This document shows, in pieces, positions 1 through 19,302 of a stretch of 64,000 bases of DNA. Where the stretch lies: assembly GCF_963666025.1 (NCBI RefSeq), contig NZ_OY762552.1, positions 1,162,501 to 1,226,500 of the forward strand. The letters are read 5' to 3'. This DNA comes from an uncultured Methanobacterium sp. (GTDB taxonomy: Archaea; Methanobacteriota; Methanobacteria; Methanobacteriales; Methanobacteriaceae). How positions within the stretch are numbered: position 1 is the stretch's first letter; each line of letters starts with the position of its first letter. The notes under the pieces were generated by a model, which was given only the letters and a program-made list of their open reading frames with translations, was not told the origin of the DNA and made no database searches. The position numbers and the translations under genes are program-made.

Positions 1-345
<345 letters not shown>

Positions 346-378
346 ATTCACCTTTAAAATGAGTTGGATGATCACCCC

Positions 379-942
379 TTAATGGGCTGATCTGGCCACT
401 CGCTCTTTTTCCTCTTTTTTACCGACGGAGAAACTTCTAGTATCTGCTTCTGCTGCCAGTAATAGTTCCTCTGCTAGGCATTCTCCTGCGGATTTTTTCC
501 GTTTGAAGGCTGACTGGAGTGCTCCCTTGGTTATGAAACCAATGGCCAGGTCCACCCGGCGCTGTGGTGCTATGTCCACTGCTACCTGGTAACCGATTCC
601 ACCGTACTTGATACGGGTGGTTTCTTCACGGGGTGCTGCGTTTTCCACTGCTTTAACCAGTGTCTGTAGAGGATTTTCTTTGGTTCGCTGGTTTATAACT
701 ATTAATGCTTCTTTTACAATGTTATAAGCCTTGTTTTTCTTACCCGAGTTTATGTGGGTCCTCATTATTTTATTCATTAATCTTTCTACTATTGATACTC
801 TTGATTTGGCGAACTGTCGCTTGACGTGTCTTCCCATGGTATGGGGGACCATAATTTCGTCCAAGCAGATGTAGTTGACCAGTCCTAGGTCTTCTACTGT
901 TACTTCTTCCAGTTCCCAACTGTCAAAGACTTTGAAGCTCAT
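379..942 (-). CDS. rps7: Small ribosomal subunit protein uS7
   Basis: Primary 16S rRNA-binding protein that nucleates assembly of the 30S head. At 187 residues it has the usual archaeal length, longer at the N-terminus than bacterial S7. Diagnostic stretches are the conserved segment with NPLQTLVKAVENAAPREET and the following GGIGYQVAVDI, then RRVDLAIGFI. It sits 13 bases downstream of rps12 and 37 bases upstream of EF-2, the conserved archaeal str-like order, so it should be translated from the same message. The start is placed before MSFKVFDSWE, which matches the archaeal family N-terminus. Confidence 0.97.
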   Translation of the reverse strand: MSFKVFDSWELEEVTVEDLGLVNYICLDEIMVPHTMGRHVKRQFAKSRVSIVERLMNKIMRTHINSGKKNKAYNIVKEALIVINQRTKENPLQTLVKAVENAAPREETTRIKYGGIGYQVAVDIAPQRRVDLAIGFITKGALQSAFKRKKSAGECLAEELLLAAEADTRSFSVGKKEEKERVARSAH

Positions 943-955
943 ATCATGACCTCGC

Positions 956-1384
<429 letters not shown>

Positions 1385-1419
1385 AAATTCCTCCTTGTTA
1401 ACATTAATGCGTACAAATC

Positions 1420-1461
1420 CCTGATCTTCTTAGTATATTAGAAGGGCTCCCTGGATCAGGG
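1420..1461 (-). promoter_or_regulatory. Two-state hairpin in the leader of rps12
   Basis: Read on the minus strand, the element begins CCCTGATC and ends GATCAGGG, a perfect 8-base inverted repeat enclosing an inner CTTCT/AGAAG helix. The same 5' segment CCCTG can instead pair with CAGGG only three bases later. The two helices are mutually exclusive. It lies between the nusA-like gene and rps12, about 40 bases before the rps12 start. No T-run follows it, so a simple terminator is unlikely. A regulatory leader or processing site is my inference; base positions may be off by one. Confidence 0.45.
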
Positions 1462-1499
1462 ATAATCAGTGTAATTGGATCGCTTTTAAAGTTTTTTTA

Positions 1500-1931
1500 C
1501 TATTTTATAACAATATTATTTATATTATGCTGCCTTTTGGCCAGTACCCGAGCCCTTTCAATATTTTGCCCGCCTTTTCCTATAGCGGTGCGTTTATTGC
1601 GTGAATCAGCCTCTAAAGTGGCTATTTTCTCCCCGTTTTCTTTTTGAAGTATGCGTATACTCCTTATCTTTGCAGGGGCCACCAAGTTGGCAATGAATTC
1701 TGTAGGGTCATCAGAGTGTTCGATTACCTCCACACCCTTGTCCACGGTTTTCTGCACCTTGGCCACGGTGCTTCCTCGTTTTCCTATGGCCAGACCCATG
1801 TCTCCCTTTTTAACCAGGAAGGTGATTTTACCGTTTTCATCATCCACCAGGCAATCTTTCACTGTTGCTCCGGTCATGCTCTCAAACAGAGCGATGTATC
1901 GAATCTCATGGGTACTGAATTTGATGGTCAC
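1500..1931 (-). CDS. nusA: NusA-like KH-domain transcription/RNA-binding protein
   Basis: Short archaeal NusA consisting only of two KH RNA-binding domains, without the S1 and polymerase-binding N-terminal domains of bacterial NusA. The GxxG loops are visible as IGKRGS around residues 49-54 and IGKGGQ around 117-122. Length 143 is normal for the family. It overlaps no neighbour, starting 4 bases after rpl30e ends, within the RNA polymerase operon, a placement conserved in archaea. A role in transcription elongation or rRNA transcription is known only by analogy; the archaeal protein is less well characterised. Confidence 0.93.
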   Translation of the reverse strand: MTIKFSTHEIRYIALFESMTGATVKDCLVDDENGKITFLVKKGDMGLAIGKRGSTVAKVQKTVDKGVEVIEHSDDPTEFIANLVAPAKIRSIRILQKENGEKIATLEADSRNKRTAIGKGGQNIERARVLAKRQHNINNIVIK

Positions 1932-1935
1932 GGTC

Positions 1936-3395
<1,460 letters not shown>

Positions 3396-3476
3396 AAAAC
3401 CACCTGAATTTTTAAATACCCTGTGCGTAAATATACATTTATAATCCTATTTTTTGGTTATAATCGATTAAAAGAT

Positions 3477-6113
<2,637 letters not shown>

Positions 6114-6137
6114 ATACATACCCTTAGTTAAGACCCT

Positions 6138-7952
<1,815 letters not shown>

Positions 7953-8023
7953 GAATCGGCCCCCAATAGCTGGCTTTTCATAATAAAATAAATTTTAACT
8001 TTAGTAATATTTCATCTAGTCCC

Positions 8024-9544
<1,521 letters not shown>

Positions 9545-9716
9545 CCATCTTATTTCATAACACCAACATAGGCAGTTCCTAGTGGTTCTGGTCCATTAAT
9601 ATCAATGTATATATATTATATTATTAAAATATAACACAATTTATGTACCGGTTTATAAGGTAAGGCATTATTCACTAAACTATATATGTGCTTGTTATTA
9701 ATTCAATTATCTATAT

Positions 9717-9965
<249 letters not shown>

Positions 9966-9977
9966 TAAAAATTAGAA

Positions 9978-10130
<153 letters not shown>

Positions 10131-10173
10131 AATACTTTAGCAGAACTAGAGTATAGTGGTTTATGTTATGATT

Positions 10174-10187
10174 CCTTATATAGTTTT
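10174..10187 (-). promoter_or_regulatory. Promoter (TATA element) of tRNA-Asp
   Basis: On the minus strand this reads AAAACTATATAAGG, a good archaeal TATA box, 44 bases upstream of the tRNA-Asp 5' end. The identical 14-base sequence occurs upstream of tRNA-Thr at 10681-10694, which supports a functional promoter rather than chance AT richness. Confidence 0.6.
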
Positions 10188-10299
10188 CCTTTCTGTTGAT
10201 TACATATAAAGGTTTGGGTTAATATCCAGAGGACAATGTGATTGGTTACTCCCAATTTAATCAGAGAAAGTCCACCATAGTTTCAATTGATTGACAGAT

Positions 10300-10382
<83 letters not shown>

Positions 10383-10430
10383 TTAATTCATTTATACTTC
10401 TGGATATGTATATACTTAATTTATGTATTT

Positions 10431-10510
<80 letters not shown>

Positions 10511-10573
10511 TATTAATCTGAACTATTCTTATTTTATACAAACCTGCATCTAAACTATGTTATTTTTATTTCA

Positions 10574-10666
<93 letters not shown>

Positions 10667-10680
10667 GTTTTGAGATATTG

Positions 10681-10694
10681 CCTTATATAGTTTT
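10681..10694 (-). promoter_or_regulatory. Promoter (TATA element) of tRNA-Thr
   Basis: Minus-strand AAAACTATATAAGG, identical over 14 bases to the element upstream of tRNA-Asp. It sits 22 bases upstream of the tRNA-Thr 5' end, the spacing expected of an archaeal TATA box when transcription starts at or just before the mature tRNA. Confidence 0.65.
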
Positions 10695-10895
10695 GGGTGG
10701 AGACCCACTTGACTTAATCTGGTCTTTAACATTATTCACTGTTTAAGAGGGGAATTCTTACTATGGTTAATCCAAGTATTTAAAGTTGATTCAATTTTTA
10801 GGTGAAATCGCTGAAAATTTAAATAAATTAATTTAAATTTTGATTAATTCATTAAAATCAACATTGCAAATTATGAGTTACAATGTTTTACCTTT

Positions 10896-12122
<1,227 letters not shown>

Positions 12123-12423
12123 TATTTATTCCACCGTTCAAGGATTCTTTTATTCCAAGTTTAGGTAGTCTCCATTCATGAGTTACTTAAGGAGTTACTT
12201 AAGGAGTTACTTAAGGAGTTACTTAAGGAGTTACTTAAGGAGTTACTTATCTGTATCTGCGTTAGATTTACGTAGTTCCAGGTAACTAAAGTAACTAACT
12301 CACTATGATAATTCCAATAAACTAATTATTTTACTAGATTTTAGATTTCTACCAGATTTGGTTGATATTGCAGTCTTAAACTCAGATTATTTTTTCCAAT
12401 TAATTTAAACTATTATGATTACG
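12123..12423. other. pgk-tpiA spacer
   Basis: No gene is visible in these 301 bases. They hold the tandem 12-base repeat described separately (12180-12249), a short run with several GTAACTA/TAACT echoes (about 12283-12300) and AT-rich sequence after the tpiA stop codon that could serve as its terminator. Confidence 0.7.
12180..12249. repeat. Tandem repeat, 12-base unit GAGTTACTTAAG, 5.8 copies
   Basis: Five perfect head-to-tail copies of GAGTTACTTAAG and a sixth truncated copy (GAGTTACTTA). Each unit contains the palindrome CTTAAG. It lies 58 bases upstream of the pgk start codon, so it is within the pgk promoter or leader. Copies are identical, which indicates recent expansion or slippage. 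Confidence 0.97.
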
Positions 12424-13446
<1,023 letters not shown>

Positions 13447-14292
13447 TTATCCGCCTGTAATCACAGTTGCTGAGCTGTCGTGAGCAGTTGGTTGACCAAC
13501 CCATCCCTGACCAGAGTAGTCAGCATCAACCCAGCCGTTACCATTCCACACTTCAACAGATCGGTGGTTGGAAGAGTATTGGTTTGAGTACTGAACAATC
13601 CTAGCTCTTTGACCAGATGAGGTATACTGGTTGTACATAGCATTACTGACATCCCAGCAATCACCACTGTAACCACTGCTACTGTATGATCTACTGTAGC
13701 TGCGCACAGCAGTAGCATAATTCTTCTTAGAAGAATATGTAGATTTACTGTTAGTAGAGTAACTAGTATCACTGGTACTTTCTTCACCGGCTGCAGCCTG
13801 AACCTGAGCTAAATACTTATCCCAGTTCGCCATAGCATTTTTAGTATCATTACCCACAACACCGTCAACAATCAAACCGGATTCTTCCTGGAACGATTTC
13901 ACAGCCTTTTCAGTGTCAGCACCAAAAACACCATCAACATTACCAGAATAGTAACCGTAATCAGTTAACCACTGCTGCAGTTCTTTGACCTTATCACCGG
14001 TGGCTCCAAGTTTCAATGAACCATTGGTAGTAGTGTTATTCCCTAAAATTTTACTTGAATTCTCACCAAAAGGCTTGTTATTAGCAATCACAGACTGAGC
14101 CTCTTTAATCTCAGCACCCGTGACACCAACCTGCAAACCACTGGCAGAATTCCCACCATTCGCACTATTAGTATCCTGATCGCCCACAGCACCCGACATC
14201 GGAATAACTGCAACAACCATACACAACATACATAATATTGCGTAGGTAGAGTTTCTCTTCACACGCTTAATTATACCGCCTCCGTGTCCCAT
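13447..14292 (-). CDS. Secreted protein: peptidoglycan-binding fold plus transglutaminase-like cysteine domain
   Basis: Probable extracellular wall-acting enzyme. An N-terminal hydrophobic signal segment lies at about residues 15-35, after a basic stretch. Residues about 92-150 form a peptidoglycan-binding domain (PF01471 type), with LGATGDKVKELQQWL, then GVFGADTEKAVKSFQ. A Ser/Tyr/Lys-rich linker leads to a C-terminal domain with C212 (GDCWDVS), H243 (NHRSVEVW) and D256 or D258 (WVDADY), an apparent Cys-His-Asp triad like that of transglutaminase-fold pseudomurein endopeptidases. It has no membrane anchor at the C-terminus. The start is uncertain; a later methionine just before the signal core is possible. 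Target pseudomurein is my inference. Confidence 0.75.
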   Translation of the reverse strand: MGHGGGIIKRVKRNSTYAILCMLCMVVAVIPMSGAVGDQDTNSANGGNSASGLQVGVTGAEIKEAQSVIANNKPFGENSSKILGNNTTTNGSLKLGATGDKVKELQQWLTDYGYYSGNVDGVFGADTEKAVKSFQEESGLIVDGVVGNDTKNAMANWDKYLAQVQAAAGEESTSDTSYSTNSKSTYSSKKNYATAVRSYSRSYSSSGYSGDCWDVSNAMYNQYTSSGQRARIVQYSNQYSSNHRSVEVWNGNGWVDADYSGQGWVGQPTAHDSSATVITGG

Positions 14293-15444
14293 AAAATCAA
14301 GTTTATAGGACTCTCTTGGACTACATTATGATGGAAACAACAACCCATATAAAGGTTTCTAAAAAATTCCCGAAAAAAGGACCGTAGAGGGCTTTTTTTA
14401 GGATTTAAGACACATTATGAGGTTATTTAACTTAATGATCTGGGACCGGCTGCTTCCTTTAGTATTTTTACCAAATCACCTTTATTTAAAGCCCATTTCC
14501 CCAAAATAAGCTTATTTAATTCCATTATATATGAGGGATATACGCCCTTATAAGAGATAAAATGGTATTAATCAAACTTTAAATAATTAAAGACCATCAA
14601 ATCATGAGTTTTTGTTAAATAAGATTTATATGAACCTTAATTAAATTTAAGATATTTTGAAGCCTTTTTTAACAATTGAGGTCTGATTCTTATCTATTAA
14701 TAATTTTTATCCATTTAAAACGGAATTTTTAATAACATATTGCCGGAAGGTATGTTCCGGGCAGACCTATAACACTACCTAACCCCTCAATAAACTGAAA
14801 AGATCAAAAAAAAATCGTAGATAAGACAAAATACCTATGAACTGCAAAATAAAACTAACTATCAAATACAAAATGAACTATAAAATCAAGATACAAAAAT
14901 CAATATGCATGTAAACGTGTTCGATATAAACGTTAAATCCTTGTAAACGTTACAATCCTAAAAAATATTTAATAATAATCATCCAATAATAACCAATAAT
15001 TCCATTCAAATATCCATTATATGGGAACCCTATATTTCTTTTGAACCCATATTTTTGAGCTATTGGAATAACTACAATAACATTTCCTTTATAAATGGTT
15101 ATTAAATAGTGGTAACTACAATAAACCTTCCAGCTACTTTAGAATGAGATATAATCTATCTACTGTAGAAAGATATATTAGGTGAGAATTAAACTTTAAT
15201 ATGAATTTAAATTGAATATCTAACTTTGACTTCCATCACATTATAACATCATATTATTAAAGTTCCATCATATTATAGCTTAAGTTATATGGTTGAGTTC
15301 TATCATAAATCCGACTCCACCACACCGAATGTAAATGTGAAATTTTCACATAATATTTTATTCATTAAATTATAATTCAATAAATCATTTTAAATACCAA
15401 TTATCACTGCTAAAAAAAGGATTGAAATTTAGGTGAAATAATAA
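14293..15444. other. Gene-free 1.15-kb AT-rich region
   Basis: I see no credible coding sequence on either strand. It contains the promoter regions of the flanking divergent genes, a small GC-rich hairpin (14741-14763) that stands out from its surroundings, and a repeated AACTACAATAA near 15070 and 15115. The length is large for this compact genome, so an undetected RNA gene is possible. Confidence 0.6.
14741..14763. other. GC-rich hairpin in gene-free region
   Basis: TGCCGGAA and TTCCGGGCA form an 8-base-pair stem with a single bulged G and a 6-base loop GGTATG. It is a GC-rich island in a strongly AT-rich spacer. It could be part of a small RNA or a terminator; nothing in the sequence decides which. 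Confidence 0.3.
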
Positions 15445-16359
15445 ATGCCATTATCAGATCAGGCTATGGAATCACTGGAAAAGAAGGGATATCGCTTTGT
15501 TGGTTCAAAAAGGCACGCAGCAGCTAAAGTGTGTCATTGGACGAAAAAAAGTATTGTGGATGAAGGTGTTTGCTATAAAGAAAAATTCTACGGTATAAAA
15601 AGCCATCGGTGTCTGCAGATGTCACCCAGCATACCATTCTGCCATCATAAATGTCTCTTCTGCTGGAGAGATATTTCCATCACCAACACCACCTGGGAGG
15701 AAGACTTCGATGATCCCGGGGAAATAATAGATGAATGTATAGAAGCCCAGCGTAAACTACTGGTGGGTTTTTTTGGTAATCCCCGTGCCAACAGTCAAAA
15801 AATAGCAGAAGCCCAAAATCCCACCAACGCCGCCATATCACTGGCAGGGGAACCCCTATTATATCCCTCAATCAACCAGCTCCTAGAAGAATATACAAAG
15901 AGGAACTTCACCACATTCCTGGTGAGTAATGGTCTCAGTCCAGATAAACTGGGAAGCCTGGATCCCGAACCAACTCAACTGTATCTATCCCTTGATGCAC
16001 CCAACATTGAAACCTATAAAAAGCTCTGTGACCCCCAGATTAAAGATGGCTGGGAGAAATTAAACCATTCACTGGATCTTTTATCCAGTTTCAACTGTCG
16101 CACCGTGATCCGGATGACCAGTGTTGCCGGTTACAACATGACTCATCCTGAGGAGTATGCCAAGATCATCGAAAGTAGTGACCCTGATTTTGTGGAGATC
16201 AAGGCTTACATGTACGTGGGTAGCTCACGTGACCGTTTGAAATTCGAAGATATGCCTCGATCCAAGGATCTTCGGAGTTTTGCCCAGGAAATTGCCAGTT
16301 TATGCGGACGGGAAATTGTGAACGAATCCTCCGAAAGTAGAGTGGTACTTCTAGCTTGA
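15445..16359 (+). CDS. taw1: 4-demethylwyosine synthase (radical SAM, Taw1/TYW1)
   Basis: Builds the tricyclic wyosine base from N1-methylguanosine-37 and pyruvate in tRNA-Phe. The radical SAM cluster motif is C66-HHK-C70-LF-C73, and the second [4Fe-4S] cluster typical of TYW1 is accounted for by C30, C43 and C56. Length 304 matches the archaeal enzyme, which lacks the flavodoxin domain of the yeast protein. It is preceded by a GGTGAAATAA ribosome binding site and has no co-oriented close neighbour. Identification rests on both cysteine sets and the overall family resemblance. Confidence 0.94.
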   Translation: MPLSDQAMESLEKKGYRFVGSKRHAAAKVCHWTKKSIVDEGVCYKEKFYGIKSHRCLQMSPSIPFCHHKCLFCWRDISITNTTWEEDFDDPGEIIDECIEAQRKLLVGFFGNPRANSQKIAEAQNPTNAAISLAGEPLLYPSINQLLEEYTKRNFTTFLVSNGLSPDKLGSLDPEPTQLYLSLDAPNIETYKKLCDPQIKDGWEKLNHSLDLLSSFNCRTVIRMTSVAGYNMTHPEEYAKIIESSDPDFVEIKAYMYVGSSRDRLKFEDMPRSKDLRSFAQEIASLCGREIVNESSESRVVLLA

Positions 16360-16616
16360 GGAAAACTTATTTTTATATACTCACAAAGTGGCCCCAGTTT
16401 ATTCATCCCATTATCCAAAGGAAGGAGTCACAGGAACCCAATGACAGTTTTGAATCATAAATTTCCCATAGATTTAATTAGGTGTTAATCAAATATGGAA
16501 TAATGAAAAAAAATTTGTTAAGATTGAATTAATTAAGACGAATTAAAATTAAAGAATTAAAATTATTAAAAAGAATTGAAATTATTAAAATCAAATAATT
16601 TAATGGAGTGGGTAGG

Positions 16617-17483
16617 ATGAAAAAGTTGTTGTTAGTTCTAATAATATTAATAGCATTTTTAGGTTCCGTATACGGTGCAAGTACCTCTGGTTTTGCAATA
16701 ACCTATGGAGAGACAACCTACAATAACCCCTCCTACAAAAGTACGGTGAACACCTACTTCCAATCCCACAGTGATAAAAATTTGAGTACCTTCAATACCA
16801 AAGTGGTAACTGCCTCACAGGTGAATCAAATAGCCAAGAACATCACTGGACGGACTTACAACTCCAACCAGATTTTTTCCTGTGCACTGGTGGACCTGAG
16901 TTACAGCCAAGGCATTAAGATCATTGTGGATAGCAGCAAAATAAATACTGTGACCTCTAAAATGTATGCCAATGCCTTAAAATCCACAGGAATTACCAAT
17001 GGTTATGTGGTGGTTACATCACCAGTCAGTGCTACTGGAGAATCGGCTCTTACTGGGGTTTTAGAGTCTTATGAAGTCGCAGTGGGAACTTCCATACCGG
17101 AAGAAGCAAAGAAAGCAGCCACTGAACAACTTTACACCGAAACCCAGATTGCCAACCAAACTGGTCAGAGTACGGATAAAATAGCTGAACTCTTTGACCA
17201 GGCCCAGCAAGAAGTTCAAAAACAGAATTTGCAGGACCCAACCCAGATAAAAACCATTGTAATCAACGTGGCTAACAGTTTGAACATAAATTTAAGTGAC
17301 CAGCAGGCCCAAAGCATAGCTAATACCCTTGCTAATTCTCAAAAAGCCCAGAGTAGTCTTACTGATTTCAAGAATCAACTTCAAGCCGTTACTCAGCAAG
17401 CTTCCCAATCACAGGGTATACTGAATCAGATAAAGAATTATCTGCAGAGTTTCGTTGACTACGTAATGAGCTTCTTTGGATAA
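16617..17483 (+). CDS. Exported DUF1002-family protein
   Basis: Function unknown. The start at 16617 gives a clear signal peptide (MKKLLLVLIILIAFLGSVYG) and has GGAGTG 6 bases upstream; an in-frame GTG at 16608 is less likely. The mature part resembles DUF1002 (PF06207), with the stretch SYSQGIKIIVDS and the region around VTSPVSATGESALTGVLESYE. A glutamine-rich helical C-terminal region follows and ends in a short hydrophobic segment (IKNYLQSFVDYVMSFFG), possibly membrane-associating. The gene stands alone between taw1 and the membrane protein gene. I am fairly sure of the family, not of any role. Confidence 0.7.
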   Translation: MKKLLLVLIILIAFLGSVYGASTSGFAITYGETTYNNPSYKSTVNTYFQSHSDKNLSTFNTKVVTASQVNQIAKNITGRTYNSNQIFSCALVDLSYSQGIKIIVDSSKINTVTSKMYANALKSTGITNGYVVVTSPVSATGESALTGVLESYEVAVGTSIPEEAKKAATEQLYTETQIANQTGQSTDKIAELFDQAQQEVQKQNLQDPTQIKTIVINVANSLNINLSDQQAQSIANTLANSQKAQSSLTDFKNQLQAVTQQASQSQGILNQIKNYLQSFVDYVMSFFG

Positions 17484-17863
17484 GATCATTATAAATAATA
17501 GATCCAGATAATGCCATTAAAGACATGAGACTTCAGATAATCAGAATTATAATTATAACAATTAAAAATCCACAGTGAGAATTTAATATCCACAGTGTGA
17601 AAATTATCCACAGTAAATTCCATAACAAAAGGAATAGAAGTGATCAAGTAACTTGGCTTAAACATGCAGGAACCTTCAATCAGATTACTGGTAAATGATC
17701 TACAGGCAATCTGAATAGAGGATCATGTGAGTATTTATTATATGTCTGAGTACTCTGCTAAAAAACAATGACAATACCAATACCATCCGCACCAATGATA
17801 CACGCATTCACAGATTACTTGCATTGATTGTAAGCATCCGTGTGATAGTAGCATTAATTAAAT
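17484..17863. other. Spacer with spaced ATCCACAGT repeats
   Basis: No gene is visible in these 380 bases. ATCCACAGT occurs three times (17568, 17588 and 17606), the first two exactly 20 bases apart and extended to ATCCACAGTG. The remainder is AT-rich and contains the upstream region of the membrane protein gene. Confidence 0.6.
17568..17614. repeat. Three spaced copies of ATCCACAGT
   Basis: Copies begin at 17568, 17588 and 17606. The first two extend to ATCCACAGTG and are separated by two helical turns; the third is shifted by two bases. The arrangement suggests a degenerate tandem 20-base duplication or a binding-site array upstream of the gene at 17915. Neither is proven. Confidence 0.6.
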
Positions 17864-17914
17864 TTGATGGTAAAGCATTCATTAAATAGAATTAGTCCCA
17901 AAATAGTGATAACC

Positions 17915-19000
17915 ATGTTAATCGCCCAAAACCATTTGCAGTTAATATTAGAAGTGGCCGTGATAATTCATATGGGCGTTTTACTGCTTATTAATATCAT
18001 TCCATTTACCCTAAGCATGGTACTTTTCTTATCCCTTATTTTAACCATGTTTTTAGCGGGAATATTCAGTGTGGACACTGTCCTTCTTTTCCTACCATTT
18101 TTCTCTCATCAGGAATTCACCCATCCCTTTGGTCCGCTGGCGGTTTTTGCCTGGACAACTCTTTCAGCATCAGCCAGCCTATTAACTGAAGTTGAAATTA
18201 AATCAACCTCAATAACTGCCCTTTCACTGATTCTTTTCGGTGTGATAGCCGTGGCAGGAGGTTTGATGCACCGTTCATTCCTGATATTATGGTTCCTGGG
18301 ATGGTTCCTGGGATATTTCATAATGTCAAAAAGTTTCCGCAGAAGCGTTAAAATCACCAGGAAAAGGGTTGTTACCGTAGTGGGAGCAGCCGTGGGTGGT
18401 TTTGCAATCCTTGAAATTTTATCAAGAGTTTTAAATGCATCAGTACTCAGTCCACTACTCAGATTAACCCGGTTAGAAGAATACGCTATTCCCAGTCTGA
18501 AAATGGTAGTCAAAAACACCCAACTATGGGGACACGTTCAAGGGTCATGTTACTGGGGAGCAAACTGCCTGGGCGGCTCTGACGGATACCTTTCACTGCC
18601 CATGAACCTTATAAACACATTTACCCTACCGTTCCCCCTTTTTTTCGGAGTTTTAGTCACCAAAAAAGATATAATTGATTATATGCTCCCTGGAATCTTT
18701 GGAGTAGCCTTTGATTTTGGATTTGGTGGCCTGTTCGCATTACTCTGCTGGTGTGCCTTTGTTATGTGCAGTGGTTTTTACGTGCTTCGTAAGTACCGTA
18801 GTAAAAGAAGAGTGGGAAGTAGAAGATATTTGGGAAGGGAAGCACTACTCATCGGTGCATTAACCGCATTTATGGCCCAAACTATAATTGGACTGTTCCT
18901 ATTCAACCGAAGCTTTAATGGATCCGCCATGCTAACCTACATATTTTTATCGGCCATGGTAGTAGCCCACCTGGTAAGTGTAAGACCCAGTTTGAGATAA
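17915..19000 (+). CDS. Polytopic membrane protein of unknown function
   Basis: I do not recognise the family. Hydrophobicity indicates roughly eight to ten membrane segments, including residues near VLFLSLILTMFLAGIFSV, a later FLILWFLGWFLGYFIM and the C-terminal TAFMAQTIIGLFLF. A non-membrane loop in the middle holds WGHVQGSCYWGANCLGG with two cysteines seven residues apart. The ATG at 17915 follows AGTGAT and gives 361 residues; an upstream start at 17864 lacks a ribosome binding site. A final basic segment (RKYRSKRRVGSRR) lies before the last membrane pair. It may be envelope-related like O-antigen polymerase-type proteins, but this is only a topological resemblance. Confidence 0.7.
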   Translation: MLIAQNHLQLILEVAVIIHMGVLLLINIIPFTLSMVLFLSLILTMFLAGIFSVDTVLLFLPFFSHQEFTHPFGPLAVFAWTTLSASASLLTEVEIKSTSITALSLILFGVIAVAGGLMHRSFLILWFLGWFLGYFIMSKSFRRSVKITRKRVVTVVGAAVGGFAILEILSRVLNASVLSPLLRLTRLEEYAIPSLKMVVKNTQLWGHVQGSCYWGANCLGGSDGYLSLPMNLINTFTLPFPLFFGVLVTKKDIIDYMLPGIFGVAFDFGFGGLFALLCWCAFVMCSGFYVLRKYRSKRRVGSRRYLGREALLIGALTAFMAQTIIGLFLFNRSFNGSAMLTYIFLSAMVVAHLVSVRPSLR

Positions 19001-19302
19001 AAAACGGCTTTAACAAACGATTTTAAAATTAATCCACTACTTTTTTATAATTCACTTCATTTTTTAATCTTATCTACTAAAAAATGAAAAATAATCTTAT
19101 AACTAATTTAATAAACGGATAGAATGATTACAAAAGAGTAGATTAGAAAGAATAGAATTAGAAAGAATAGAACAGAAAAGTAAGGAAAAAGAAAAAAGAA
19201 AAATTTGTAATAAAAAGGTAAAATGTTTTAATTAAATATATTGTAAAAACAACACTTTGTGAAAATAATAAATTGTGAAAAAAAGAAAAATAGACCTGTA
19301 TC
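19001..19302. other. Convergent spacer between the membrane protein gene and sucC
   Basis: No gene is visible. Both flanking genes end here, so it should contain terminators for both strands. T-rich runs occur near 19035-19065 (plus) and A-rich runs near 19255-19290, which would be T-runs for the minus strand. It includes a perfect 15-base tandem duplication at 19143-19172. Confidence 0.6.
19143..19172. repeat. Tandem duplication of a 15-base unit
   Basis: TTAGAAAGAATAGAA occurs twice head to tail without mismatch (19143-19157 and 19158-19172). It lies in the convergent spacer, where no function is apparent. Confidence 0.9.

Noticed and set aside
12180..12249. Repeat array as a CRISPR
   Set aside because: Units are 12 bases long, directly adjacent and without spacers; no cas gene is nearby.
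17604..17612. TTATCCACA resembles the bacterial DnaA box
   Set aside because: Archaea do not use DnaA; no Orc1/Cdc6 gene or origin-type repeat set is present, so the match is coincidental within the ATCCACAGT repeats.
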